DNA of 64,000 nucleotides from CAWDVK01 sp963805715 (GTDB taxonomy: Bacteria; Actinomycetota; Actinomycetes; Streptosporangiales; Streptosporangiaceae), in the NCBI GenBank assembly GCA_963805715.1, contig CAWDVK010000020.1, forward strand, positions 1-64,000, written 5' to 3'. The first letter of the stretch is position 1, and each line of letters opens with the position of its first letter. Under the pieces are notes generated by a model that ran no database searches, was not told where the DNA came from, and saw nothing but the letters and a program-made list of their open reading frames with translations. Below are positions 17,543 through 26,028 of this stretch, piece by piece. A program made the translations under genes and the position numbers.

Positions 17543-17905
17543 CTAGGGCGCTATGGGTGTTCGCTGCGCTGACATGAGGCGCCACCGGCCGCCGTCACGG
17601 GTGTAGACGTGGGTGTACCGGCTGCTGGCGGTCGCCTCCCTGCCCTGAAATCTCATGGTCATCCGCGTTCGACCGATCACCACTGCTGCGCGGTCACGGC
17701 AGCGGACGGAGCGTTCACCGGCATACTGGGCCACCTCGCTGAACAGCAGCTCGCCTGACCTGACCGCGGCCAGCAGGTCGTCGCGGCCGGTGACCTGGCC
17801 GCTCATCACGTCGACGATCAGGAAGTCGTGGGTCAGGATGGAGCCGAGCGCGTCGTGGTCGGCGGCGAGCAGGGCGCCGAAGAACGACTCGTCGCAGGCG
17901 AGCAC
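17543..17905 (-). CDS. SnoaL/NTF2-like protein (DUF4440)
   Basis: A 120-residue cone-shaped alpha+beta barrel protein of the nuclear-transport-factor-2 superfamily. It starts with a helix (CDESFFGALLAADHDALGSIL), continues HDFLIVDVMSGQVTGRDDLLAAV, and ends on the strand pattern RYTHVYTRDGGRWRLMSAQRTP characteristic of DUF4440. These are either small-molecule isomerases or ligand-binding dimers; no catalytic residue can be singled out. It lies alone downstream-divergent from the monooxygenase pair. Confidence 0.82.
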   Translation of the reverse strand: MLACDESFFGALLAADHDALGSILTHDFLIVDVMSGQVTGRDDLLAAVRSGELLFSEVAQYAGERSVRCRDRAAVVIGRTRMTMRFQGREATASSRYTHVYTRDGGRWRLMSAQRTPIAP

Positions 17906-18292
17906 GTCACTACGTTGGCCGCTGTGCGACCGCTGTCACCATCACGCGGATGCGCATCTCAAGGCCAGCTCTTGCTCCGTCCGGGGACGTGCTGCTGATT
18001 CTGCCCTGGCCAGGCGGCACTTCCGGACTGGCGCTGAGCGCCGGTAGCTGGCCAGCTCAGACAGCTCTTCCGAAGCGAACGGTTCATCGGGAGCCTCGCG
18101 GCGTCCTGATCGAGCGCTCTGGCTACGATTGCCAGCCGCGCGGCAGAGACTACCGGCAGGATGATGGGTGATCCCCGGTCGCCATGCTGCCGCAGCCGCG
18201 ATGCTGGCCGTCCTGCGGGACCTTAGCCCCTGACGCTGGCCCCGGATCAGGGATCGGCTGAGCTGGGGACAATCAGAGTGGAGGCAGTGCCC
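17906..18292. other. Gene-free spacer between divergent genes
   Basis: About 385 bases. Minus-strand open frames here are antisense to the PPOX gene. No clear promoter hexamers or repeats. Confidence 0.35.
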
Positions 18293-18712
18293 ATGAGCGA
18301 ATGGCCGACCGACCATGTAGGTCTTGAGACGCTGCCGTTCGACGAGTGCCTCCGGCTGCTGGGCTCTGTTCCGGTAGGCCGGATCGGGTTCATCAACGAC
18401 GGAGAGGTGACCGTGCTTCCCGTCAACCACGCGGTCGACGGTCAGGACGTGATCTTCCATGTCGCCTACGGCTCCAAGCTCGCGGCCGCCGCGAAGCAGG
18501 AGGCGGTGGCGTTCGAGGCGGATAGCTATGACCCGGCCAGCAAGTCCGGCTGGAGCGTGCTGGTCACCGGCTGGGCCGAGCTAGTCCTCGAGGACGCCGA
18601 GATCAGTCACCTGAACGAGCTGGGGCTGCACCCGTGGGCGACCCGGGTCGACAAGCCGTACTGGATCCGGATCCGGCCCACCTCGATTACCGGCCGCCGT
18701 ATCCCGGCCTAG
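18293..18712 (+). CDS. Pyridoxamine 5'-phosphate oxidase-like flavin/F420-binding protein
   Basis: A 139-residue split-barrel protein. LGSVPVGRIGFINDGEVTVLPVNHAVDGQDVIFHVAYGSKL is the usual N-terminal half of the actinobacterial PPOX/nitroreductase-like family, followed by SGWSVLVTGWAELV and the terminal WIRIRPTSITGRRI strand. Such proteins bind FMN, F420 or heme and often act as small reductases or stress proteins. The ATG at 18293 is preferred over GTG 18278 because gtggaggc precedes it at a good distance. No partner gene. Confidence 0.87.
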   Translation: MSEWPTDHVGLETLPFDECLRLLGSVPVGRIGFINDGEVTVLPVNHAVDGQDVIFHVAYGSKLAAAAKQEAVAFEADSYDPASKSGWSVLVTGWAELVLEDAEISHLNELGLHPWATRVDKPYWIRIRPTSITGRRIPA

Positions 18713-18857
18713 CCGGGAGCCTGGACGCCGACCTGTTCCTGATCGCGACGGCAGTGCAGAAGGTCGCGCTCAGGTTCGGCACACCGGGGCAGTCCTGGCT
18801 GGACAAGCTCACCGTCGGGGATGCAGAACCCCGCGGCTGCCAGCCCTGGCGCCGCGG

Positions 18858-19883
18858 CTACAGCACCGCGGCGCGCGCGGCGATCGCCGAGCCGCGGGCG
18901 CCGGCCATGTCCAGGTCCGGAACGAGCGCGACGGAGGCCGCGGAGGCCTGCTCGTCGCGCAGCATGGTGTGCTCCCGGACCCGGCCGAGGAACCAGTCGC
19001 GGAAGTGCTGCCCGGCCTGCACCACGCCACCGCCCAGGAAGTAGACATCCGGGTCGGTGAAGTTCGCGGCGATCGTGAACAGCCTGCCCACGGCCTTGGC
19101 CTGCTGCTCGAAGATCTCCAGGGCCAGGGGGTCGCCCGCCTCCCCGTAGCCCCGGACGAGCTTGGCGGCCTTCGCAAGCGGACCGGCCGCGGCCAGCTCG
19201 TGGCCAGGAAAGCGGGTCAGCCAGTAAGGCAGCAGGTTCTTGCCGATTCCGGTCAGCGACGCGACGCTCTCGGCGTCGCCCGCGAAACCGCAGTTGCAGA
19301 CGGGCGCCGGCTGGCCGGGCCCGAGCAGCCCGTCCATCGGAATCCACACGTGCCCGAACTCGCCGGCCATTCCCGCGGCTCCGCGCACCACCCGCCCGGC
19401 CTCGATCACGCCGCCGCCGAGCCCGGTGCCCACGATGGCGGACACCGAGGAGCGCAGCGCGGCCGCCTCCGGCCCGAAATGGGCGTGGTGAGCGTAGAGT
19501 GCCGCCGCGTTCGCGTCATTGTTGTAGAGGACGGGCAGCCCGATCCGGCCCTCCAGCGCCCCCCGGACGTCAAAGCCGCGCCACTCAGGCTCGGAGAAGT
19601 TGGTCGCTCCCCTGGAGGAGATGACGCCGTTCGCGCTGACTGGCCCTGGCGTGTCCAGGCCCACCGCCCGGACCGCGCCGCGCTCGATGCCGGTGAGCTC
19701 CAGGATGTTGTCCAGTGCCTGGGCCAGCGCCTCGATCGCCTTATCCGGTCCCTCCCGGACCAGGCTGGGAGACTCGACCATGTCCTCAACCAGGAACCGG
19801 CCCGTACCGTCGAGCACCGTGGCGTTGTTCATGGTGCCGCCGGTGTCGAGACCGACCACCACCCATCGTTCGCGATCCTGCAT
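18858..19883 (-). CDS. ROK-family sugar kinase / glucokinase-like protein
   Basis: A 341-residue ATP-dependent sugar kinase of the ROK family. The phosphate-1 motif GLDTGGTMNNATVLD is at the N-terminus. NNDANAAALY supplies the catalytic Asp; IVGTGLGGGVIEAG and AGEFGH follow. The family zinc motif CxCGxxGCxE reads CNCGFAGDAES here, so the third Cys is Asp, which probably changes or abolishes zinc binding. ROK regulators carry an N-terminal HTH, absent here, so it is a kinase. It is alone; PPOX lies convergent downstream. Confidence 0.88.
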   Translation of the reverse strand: MQDRERWVVVGLDTGGTMNNATVLDGTGRFLVEDMVESPSLVREGPDKAIEALAQALDNILELTGIERGAVRAVGLDTPGPVSANGVISSRGATNFSEPEWRGFDVRGALEGRIGLPVLYNNDANAAALYAHHAHFGPEAAALRSSVSAIVGTGLGGGVIEAGRVVRGAAGMAGEFGHVWIPMDGLLGPGQPAPVCNCGFAGDAESVASLTGIGKNLLPYWLTRFPGHELAAAGPLAKAAKLVRGYGEAGDPLALEIFEQQAKAVGRLFTIAANFTDPDVYFLGGGVVQAGQHFRDWFLGRVREHTMLRDEQASAASVALVPDLDMAGARGSAIAARAAVL

Positions 19884-19958
19884 CGCTTGCCTCCTCGCCA
19901 GGAACCGTCAGCCTACGGGTTGCCGACCTCGACGCCAGGATCCGGGTGATTTATCTGA

Positions 19959-20471
19959 TCACTGCCCGGTTGCGCCGTCAATGCGCTCCCGGAGCAAGTC
20001 AGCATGACCATTGTGACGCGCGTATTCCTCGATCATGTGCACCATGACCCAGCGCAGCGAGAACCGCATCCCGCCGCGCATGCCGGCGACGTCCAGGGAC
20101 ACCGCCGCCGCGGCCAGCCGCGTGGCGTGCTCGCACTCGTCCCGCCAGGCGGCGAAGGCCGCGGCGGCATCGGCCGTCCCCGCGTCAGCAAAGGCCGGCT
20201 CCGGGTCCAGCTCGCCGCCGGCCGACCACAGCCCGGACATCTCCTCGCCGGCGAGCACCGGCCGGAACCAGACGCGCTCCACCTCGGCCATGTGCCGGAC
20301 CAGGCCGAGCAGCGACAGCCGTGACGGGGGCACGGCCTGCTGCCGCAGCTGATCGTCGCTCAGCCCGGCGCACTTGAGCGCCAGGGTGGCGCGCTGGAAA
20401 TCCAGCCATGCGCTGAGCATGGCCCGCTCGCCCGCCTCTGGTGGCGGAAGGATCCGTTCGCCCCTGGTCAC
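19959..20471 (-). CDS. DinB / DUF664 family protein
   Basis: A four-helix-bundle protein of about 170 residues. The start GTG 20471 gives VTRGERILPPPEAGERAMLSAWLDFQRATLA, the usual beginning of actinobacterial DUF664 proteins. Metal-binding His residues are seen in LVRHMAEVERVWF and in the C-terminal VMVHMIEEYARHNGHADLLRE, which carries the H-x3-H-type motif. Relatives are mycothiol- or bacillithiol-dependent transferases and metal-dependent enzymes of unknown substrate. The frame stays open upstream to 20615 without similarity. Confidence 0.87.
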   Translation of the reverse strand: MTRGERILPPPEAGERAMLSAWLDFQRATLALKCAGLSDDQLRQQAVPPSRLSLLGLVRHMAEVERVWFRPVLAGEEMSGLWSAGGELDPEPAFADAGTADAAAAFAAWRDECEHATRLAAAAVSLDVAGMRGGMRFSLRWVMVHMIEEYARHNGHADLLRERIDGATGQ

Positions 20472-20665
20472 TAGGGCACCATCTTTCTCGCAGGCACCGC
20501 TACGGTCCCCGCGGACGGGACCCGGCATGAGCCGGGGTGATGGCCGGCACGCCCGGCAGCGTCGCCAGCCGGCCGGAAACATGGCCGGCGAAAGCCCCGT
20601 CATCCACGGCTCCATCCTGCCTCGCCGCCCGCTGCGGCCGGCAGGCGATTTCAGCCGCCGCGGCG

Positions 20666-22222
20666 TCAGCCCACCCTGCTGCCGTGACCGGCCCAGTACG
20701 GTGCGCGCAGCAGCCGCTTCAGCACCTTGCCGGACCCCGTCCTCGGCAGGTCATCAATGAAGGACACGGACCTGGGCGTCTTGTAGCCGGCCAGGTGATC
20801 CTTGCTGAAGGCGATGACGTCGCCGGCGGACAGTACCGCGCCTGGCCGCAGCACGACCGCGGCGTGAACCGCCTCGCCCCACTCGTCTGACGGGATGCCG
20901 AACACCGCGGCCTCGTAGACAGCCGGGTGCTGCTCGAGCACGGCCTCGATCTCGGCCGGGTAGACGTTCATCCCGCCAGAGATGATCATGTCGTTCCTGC
21001 GGTCGCAGATGTAGATGTAGCCCTCGTCGTCGCGGTAGGCGATGTCCCCCACGGTGTGATAGTCGCCGCGCCGCGCCGATTCGTAGCTGGCCTGCTGCTT
21101 GTAGTACTCGTCGAAGACAGCCGGGGAGCGCACGTAGAGCTCGCCCGGATGGCTGGGGCCGGTACCGGTCACCTCCGCGCCGGTCTCGTCGAGCAGCCGG
21201 ATCTGCACGCCGGGCGCCGGCCTGCCGCACGAGCCGGGCTTGCGCCGCTGGTCTTTCGGCTCCAGGACGCAGTCCACCCCGAGCTCGGTCGACCCGTACA
21301 CCTCCCACAGCGAGTCCTCCGGGAAGTCGGCCAGGTACTGCTCCTTGAGCGCGAAGCTCCAGGGCGCGGCGTTGGCGATCATCCGCTGCATGGACGACCG
21401 GTCATAACGCGCCTTGACCTCCGCCGGCAGGCCGCACACCATCCGGATCGGCGCGGGCGCGGCGAACGTGGACGTCACCCGGTAGGCCTGCACGAGGCGC
21501 AGCCAGTCCTCTGCGTCGAACTTCCGCTGCACCACGACTGTCTGCCCCAAGGCCAGCGCGCCGGCCAGGAAGGCGCCCGGCCCGCTGTGGTAAAGCGGCC
21601 CGGACGTCAGGTACACATCGTCGGGCGTGTAGCCGATGAGCCCGATGAGCGCGGCCAGCGAGCCATCGTCCGCGCGGCCGCGGCGGAATGCTCCCTTGGG
21701 CTTCCCGGTGGTCCCCGAGGTGTAGATCATCGTGTCCGCGCCCGCGCTCTCGGCCGCGCCCGCGGGCGGCTCCGGCGGCATGCCAGCAATCCAGTCATCG
21801 CTGCGCAGCCCCGGCGGGGCCGGGCCGCCGAACACGATGACGTGCCGCATCGCGGGCAGGCGGTCGCGCAGGGCCGCGAACATCGGCGCGTGCTCGCCGT
21901 CCACGTAGGCCACCGATGCGTCGGAGTCGTTGATGACGTGCAGCGCCTCCCCGGGGGTCAGCCGGTAGTTGAGCGGCACGGCGACGGCACCGGCCTTCCT
22001 GATAGCGCTGATGACCGCCACGACGCGCGCCGAGTTCGGGCCGCACCAGATGACCTTCTGCGCCGGGCCTGCTCCGAGCGACGCCAGGGCATTGGCCAGG
22101 CGGTTCGACCGGTCCTCGAGCTCGGCGTAGGTCCAGCGGACCGGCTCGCCGCGACCACGGTCGTCGATCACCGCCAGCTTGTCCGGCTGGCTCTGGGCGT
22201 AGATGGTCAGCAAGTCTGGCAT
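20666..22222 (-). CDS. Acyl-CoA synthetase / AMP-dependent ligase
   Basis: Complete 518-residue adenylate-forming ligase. Motifs in order: MIYTSGTTGKPKG phosphate loop (about residue 168), EVYGSTELG, YHTVGDIAYRDDEGY, RRNDMIISGGMNVYP hinge and RTGSGKVLKRLLR with the catalytic Lys. A region TKGAFRRGRADDG follows the loop. It probably activates a fatty or aromatic acid for CoA linkage. ATG 22222 is preferred over the in-frame GTG 22228 because aggaaagg then lies 5 bases ahead. It lies 3' of a drug-type ABC exporter in the same direction but 89 bases separate them, so co-transcription is uncertain. Confidence 0.92.
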   Translation of the reverse strand: MPDLLTIYAQSQPDKLAVIDDRGRGEPVRWTYAELEDRSNRLANALASLGAGPAQKVIWCGPNSARVVAVISAIRKAGAVAVPLNYRLTPGEALHVINDSDASVAYVDGEHAPMFAALRDRLPAMRHVIVFGGPAPPGLRSDDWIAGMPPEPPAGAAESAGADTMIYTSGTTGKPKGAFRRGRADDGSLAALIGLIGYTPDDVYLTSGPLYHSGPGAFLAGALALGQTVVVQRKFDAEDWLRLVQAYRVTSTFAAPAPIRMVCGLPAEVKARYDRSSMQRMIANAAPWSFALKEQYLADFPEDSLWEVYGSTELGVDCVLEPKDQRRKPGSCGRPAPGVQIRLLDETGAEVTGTGPSHPGELYVRSPAVFDEYYKQQASYESARRGDYHTVGDIAYRDDEGYIYICDRRNDMIISGGMNVYPAEIEAVLEQHPAVYEAAVFGIPSDEWGEAVHAAVVLRPGAVLSAGDVIAFSKDHLAGYKTPRSVSFIDDLPRTGSGKVLKRLLRAPYWAGHGSRVG

Positions 22223-22311
22223 GGGCACCTTTCCTCATCGCCGCGGCCCGCCCCGTGCACCCGAGCCTTCTACGCCACCCAGCCCGGATTCAAGGGCAGC
22301 GGCGGGGATCT

Positions 22312-23094
22312 TCAGGCTCGCCGGTACCGGATCACCGCGACGGGCGCGGCCACGGCGAGCAGCGCCGCCGACCATGCCAGTGCCACCGTCAGGTCGCTGC
22401 CGGATCCGGCGATGAGGGCGCGGACCGCATTGACCATCGGCGTGATCGGCTGGTACTTCGCGAAGGGCTGGAGCCAGCCCGGCATCGAGCCGGCCGGCAC
22501 GTAGGCGCTGGAGATGAACGCGAAGACGAAGGCGATCAGCGAGAGGCCCTGGGCGGCCTGGACACTGGCCGCGAACAGCCCCATCACGATGAACACGAGG
22601 GTGAAGACGACGCCATAGAGCAGGCACAGCCCGAGGGCGGCCAGCCCGTCCAGCACGCTGCCGCTAAGGCGGAACCCGAACAGGAAGCCGAGGGCGGCGG
22701 TGGCGAGTATGGACCAGGCGTTCGTGGCCGAGTCCGCGAGCGTGCGGCCGAGCACGATCGAGGACCGCGGCAGCGGCAGCGACAGCAGCCGGTCGGTAAA
22801 GCCCATGGCACGGTCCTCGGCCACGGCGACGGCGATCCCGCCCCCGGTGAACAGGACGATCGTCGCGACGTAGGACGGCACCAGGTAGTCGACATAGCTG
22901 CCCGTGCCAGCGTGGATCGCGCCGCCGAACACGTACCGGAAGCAGAACAGGAACAGCGCCGACTGGACCACGCCCATGACGCTCAGGCCGGGCGTCCTCA
23001 TGTACTTGCGCAGGACCCGCCGTGCGACCTCGAGCGAGGCACGGGCCGCCCCGGGCGGGCTGACCGGGCGGGTGATGGTGGTCATCATGGTCAT
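22312..23094 (-). CDS. ABC-2 type transporter permease (DrrB-like)
   Basis: A 260-residue membrane protein with about six hydrophobic spans. The start ARRVLRKYMRTPGLSVMGVVQSALFLFCFRYVFGGAIH and the later AEDRAMGFTDRLLSLPLPRSSIVLGR are typical of the daunorubicin-resistance permease family, as is the C-terminal PFAKYQPITPMVNAVRALI. It forms a heteromeric exporter with the ATPase encoded just upstream, with which it overlaps by 4 bases. Substrate unknown; small hydrophobic drugs are usual. A PadR regulator is divergent. Confidence 0.92.
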   Translation of the reverse strand: MTMMTTITRPVSPPGAARASLEVARRVLRKYMRTPGLSVMGVVQSALFLFCFRYVFGGAIHAGTGSYVDYLVPSYVATIVLFTGGGIAVAVAEDRAMGFTDRLLSLPLPRSSIVLGRTLADSATNAWSILATAALGFLFGFRLSGSVLDGLAALGLCLLYGVVFTLVFIVMGLFAASVQAAQGLSLIAFVFAFISSAYVPAGSMPGWLQPFAKYQPITPMVNAVRALIAGSGSDLTVALAWSAALLAVAAPVAVIRYRRA

Positions 23095-24092
23095 CGGGAG
23101 CTCCCGCTGTAGCTAGGCCCGGCCCCGGCCGGGATGTCAGAGTGATCGCCGGTGAGGGCCAGGAACGCCTCGTCCAGGGTCGGCCGCCGCAGGCCGATCT
23201 CATCGACGCCGATCGCGGACTCATCGAGGCCGCGGATCACCGCGGCCAGCTGGCCTGCCCCGCCCGCAGCCGGGACGCTGGCCCGCCGCCCGCCCGGGTC
23301 GAGCCCGGCTGGCCTGCAGGTAACCGACCGCAGGATCTGGCCGGCCTGTTCCAGCCTCGCCGGATCGGAGACGGTGACCTCAATGACGTCGTGCCCGACA
23401 CTGGCCTTGAGCTGGCCCAGCGTGCCGGCCGCGATGCAGCGGCCGTGGTCGATCACGACCACGTGGTCGGCGAGCTCGTCGGCCTCATCGAGGTAATGCG
23501 TGGTCAGCAGCACGTCGGTGCCCAGCGCCCGCAGGCCGCGGACGGCTTCCCATACCTCGCGCCGGCCCGCCGGATCCAGGCCCGTGGTCGGCTCGTCGAG
23601 CAGCAGCAGCCGTGGCGCGCCGACCAGGCTGGCACCGAGGTCGAGCCTGCGGCGCTGACCGCCAGAGTAAGTTCCGCAGCGGCGGTCGGCGACCTCGCCG
23701 AGATCGAGCTGCTCGATCACGGCGGCCGCTGCCCGCCGGGCCGCTCGCGGCGGCTGCCCGAACAGCCGGGCCGTCATCTCCAGGTTCTCGCGGCCGGTCA
23801 TGGCCGGCTCGACCGCGGCCGACTGGCCGGCCAGGCCGATGTCCCGCCGGACGCTCACCGGGTCCCGCGCGACGTCGCTTCCCCGCACCCGCAGCTCGCC
23901 GCTCGCTGGCCGCAGTAGCGTGGCGACAGTGCGGACGAACGTGGTCTTGCCGGCGCCGTTCGGCCCCAGGATGGCCAGCACCTGCCCGGATGGCGCGACC
24001 AGGTCGAGGCCATCGAGGGCAGTGACCTTGCCGAACCGGACGGTGAGGCCGCGTGCTTCCAGCAGCGGCGCGCCGCCTGAGGCCGCGCTCAT
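23091..24092 (-). CDS. ABC transporter ATP-binding protein (DrrA-like)
   Basis: A 333-residue ATPase of a drug-type ABC exporter. Walker A GPNGAGKTT (about residue 42), the LSGGQ-equivalent YSGGQRRRLDL, Walker B LLLLDEPTTGLD and the switch His in LLTTHYLDEAD are intact. A C-terminal regulatory extension of about 90 residues fits the DrrA family. It overlaps the permease by 4 bases and its own ATG overlaps the stop of a small upstream frame, so three reading frames appear translationally coupled. Likely repressed by the divergent PadR protein. Confidence 0.94.
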   Translation of the reverse strand: MSAASGGAPLLEARGLTVRFGKVTALDGLDLVAPSGQVLAILGPNGAGKTTFVRTVATLLRPASGELRVRGSDVARDPVSVRRDIGLAGQSAAVEPAMTGRENLEMTARLFGQPPRAARRAAAAVIEQLDLGEVADRRCGTYSGGQRRRLDLGASLVGAPRLLLLDEPTTGLDPAGRREVWEAVRGLRALGTDVLLTTHYLDEADELADHVVVIDHGRCIAAGTLGQLKASVGHDVIEVTVSDPARLEQAGQILRSVTCRPAGLDPGGRRASVPAAGGAGQLAAVIRGLDESAIGVDEIGLRRPTLDEAFLALTGDHSDIPAGAGPSYSGSSR

Positions 24093-24241
24093 CGTGCCGG
24101 GTCGTCGATCACGGGCAGGCGGCCCTCGCGGCGCGCCTGCAGGGCATCGGCGATATGCCTGACGGAGCGATGATGAGCCCGGATCCGCACGGCCTGCTGA
24201 GCCGGTTCGCGCGCCGGGGTAGTGGTCAGTTCAGTCGTCAT
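24089..24241 (-). CDS. Small protein encoded at the head of the ABC exporter operon
   Basis: A 50-residue basic protein (MTTELTTTPAREPAQQ...VRHIADALQARREGRLPVIDDPAR). The ATG at 24241 has a strong ribosome site (ggaaggg, 8 bases ahead). Its TGA overlaps the ATG of the ATPase gene in an ATGA junction. I do not recognise the family. The good ribosome site and coupling argue it is translated. It may be a small regulatory or structural partner, or simply a leader that drives translation of the ATPase. Confidence 0.6.
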   Translation of the reverse strand: MTTELTTTPAREPAQQAVRIRAHHRSVRHIADALQARREGRLPVIDDPAR

Positions 24242-24325
24242 CGCGGATTCCCTTCCGGTGCGGTCGCTATCGGCCGTCATCCGCTGCCTGCGGGAGCAGG
24301 CCGACTGCGCAATAGTGTCAATGCA

Positions 24326-24450
24326 ACTAGTCGCCTGTCAACTCATATCGCCGACCACTAGTGCACTCCGAACTACTGACTGGCCCGCGCTCCGCCGGCG
24401 GCGCGCAAGTGCCCGGAGCCAGCTCAGCCACTAGTGCGCCGGTAACTAGT
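24326..24450. promoter_or_regulatory. Four ACTAGT sites between the ABC operon and padR
   Basis: ACTAGT occurs at 24326-24331, 24357-24362, 24430-24435 and 24445-24450, in the 221-base gap between divergent genes. Three have a flanking T/C-G/A-C-A-C extension (ACTAGTGCAC, ACTAGTGCGC, ACTAGTACAC). This AT-containing palindrome is rare in such GC-rich DNA. PadR proteins bind palindromes in their own promoters, so these are the best operator candidates. Confidence 0.6.
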
Positions 24451-24462
24451 ACACTGAGTGGC

Positions 24463-25107
24463 GTGGAATCGAAGCTGCGCCCGTCACCGCTGGCCCTCGC
24501 CGTGCTGAGCCTGCTGGTGATCGGGCCGCTGCATCCCTATGCCATGCAGCGACTGATCAAGCTGTGGGGCAAGGACCAGGTCATCAACGTCGGGCAGCGC
24601 GCGAACCTGTACAAGACGATCAAGCGGCTGCACGAGGCCGGGCTGATCGCCGTCCGCGCCACCGAGCGTGACCAGCAGTTCCCCGAGCGCACGGTCTACG
24701 AACTGACCGATGCGGGCCGCCGGGAACTGATGGAGTGGCTAGAGGGCATGCTGGCGGCTCCCCGCAACGAGTTCCCGCAGTTCCCCGCCGCCCTGTCGTT
24801 CATCATGCTGCTAGCTCCCGGCCAGGCGCTGGCCGTGCTCGAACGGCGGGCCGGGCGCCTGCGCGAGAACCTCGCCGCCATCGAACGGGAACTGGAGAAT
24901 TACTCCGCCGTTTTGCCCCGGGTGACGCTGCTGGAGGACGAGTACCTGCGCGCCGTCACCGCTGCCGAGCTGAGCTGGATCAACGGCATCCTCGATGAGC
25001 TGCGGTCCGGCAGCCTGACCTGGAGCTACGATGAACTCGCCGGTGCGGCGACCTCCTTCCTGCCGGACCGGTCGTTCCTGCCGGACTTAGCTTTCCGGCC
25101 GCCCTGA
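24463..25107 (+). CDS. PadR-family transcription regulator
   Basis: A 214-residue winged-helix repressor. The N-terminal PadR domain reads SPLALAVLSLLVIGPLHPYAMQRLIKLWGKDQVINVGQRANLYKTIKRLHEAGLI, with the wing TVYELTDAGRREL. A C-terminal coiled-coil dimerisation region follows (about 95-190). PadR proteins commonly repress adjacent drug exporters, which fits the divergent ABC genes. GTG 24463 is the start; it lies 13 bases after the last of four ACTAGT sites, so repression could block its own transcription. The C-terminal DRSFLPDLAFRPP tail looks unstructured. Confidence 0.92.
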   Translation: MESKLRPSPLALAVLSLLVIGPLHPYAMQRLIKLWGKDQVINVGQRANLYKTIKRLHEAGLIAVRATERDQQFPERTVYELTDAGRRELMEWLEGMLAAPRNEFPQFPAALSFIMLLAPGQALAVLERRAGRLRENLAAIERELENYSAVLPRVTLLEDEYLRAVTAAELSWINGILDELRSGSLTWSYDELAGAATSFLPDRSFLPDLAFRPP

Positions 25108-25296
25108 CCGGCCTGCCGGACCCGGCCGGCCCGTGCCAGCCGGGATTGCCGGGCCGCCGCGGCCAGCGGTCGCCCTGACCGCGTCATCCGCTCCGTTTGA
25201 GCCGCGTCGCTCCGGGTAACCGTCTGCGACCAGCCCCGACAGCACCGATGCCCCGGCCCGCCGGCCGGGAGCCCAGCAGGAGGACCCGAGATCGCC

Positions 25297-26028
25297 ATGG
25301 TCAGCTCCACGCAGACAGCGCGAGTGCCGTACCGGCCGCCTCGCTCCCCGCCGAGGGACGCCGGGCCGGCCTCCAGCAAGGCCCGGGCCCGTGAGCAGGT
25401 AGCGCGCGCCGGGCGCCGGGCGGCTCCCGGCAGTGCCCAGCCGCGCCACAGCATCGACCGCTGGGCGCAGGAGCGTTTCGCCGAGGCGCTCGACCACGCC
25501 GGCATGCTGCACGTCACGGCCATGCGGATGACCCGTAACCAGGCCGACGCAGAAGACCTGGTCCAGGAGACCTATACGCGCGCCTACGCGTCGTTCCACC
25601 AGTTCCGGGAAGGCACCAATCTGCGCGCCTGGCTGAACCGGATCCTGACCAACACGTTTATCAACAGCTACCGGAAGAAGCAGCGCGAGCCGCAGCTGAG
25701 CAGCGCGCCGGAGATCGAGGACTGGCAGCTGGCCCGGCTGCAGTCACACACCTCCGGAGGGCTGCGCTCGGCTGAGGAGATAGCGCTGGATCACCTGCCT
25801 GACGCCCGCGTGACCAGCGCATTCCGCCGGCTCCCCGACGAGTTCCGGATGGCCGTCTACCTCGCCAACGTCGAAGGCTACGGCTACCGGGAGATCGCCA
25901 GCCTGATGCACTGCCCGCTGGGGACGGTGATGTCCCGGCTGCACCGCGGCCGGACCCGGCTCCGCGAGCTGCTGGAGCAGGCCGACGCCGCCGCGGCGGC
26001 AGGCCCGCTGGTCGCCAGCGCGCGGTGA
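25297..26028 (+). CDS. ECF RNA polymerase sigma factor, SigR/SigH-like
   Basis: A 243-residue sigma factor with regions 2 and 4. Region 2 reads AMRMTRNQADAEDLVQETYTRAY...FREGTNLRAWLNRILTNTFINSYRKKQREPQ, then EIEDWQLARLQSHTSGGLRSAEEIALDHLPD, then region 4 GYREIASLMHCPLGTVMSRLHRGRTRLRELL. This string is the signature of the SigR/SigH thiol-stress group. It carries a 50-residue basic Pro/Arg-rich N-terminal extension. SigR genes normally precede an RsrA/RshA zinc anti-sigma gene; none is present here. Instead the stop overlaps a DUF1275 membrane protein by 4 bases. Confidence 0.9.
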   Translation: MVSSTQTARVPYRPPRSPPRDAGPASSKARAREQVARAGRRAAPGSAQPRHSIDRWAQERFAEALDHAGMLHVTAMRMTRNQADAEDLVQETYTRAYASFHQFREGTNLRAWLNRILTNTFINSYRKKQREPQLSSAPEIEDWQLARLQSHTSGGLRSAEEIALDHLPDARVTSAFRRLPDEFRMAVYLANVEGYGYREIASLMHCPLGTVMSRLHRGRTRLRELLEQADAAAAAGPLVASAR

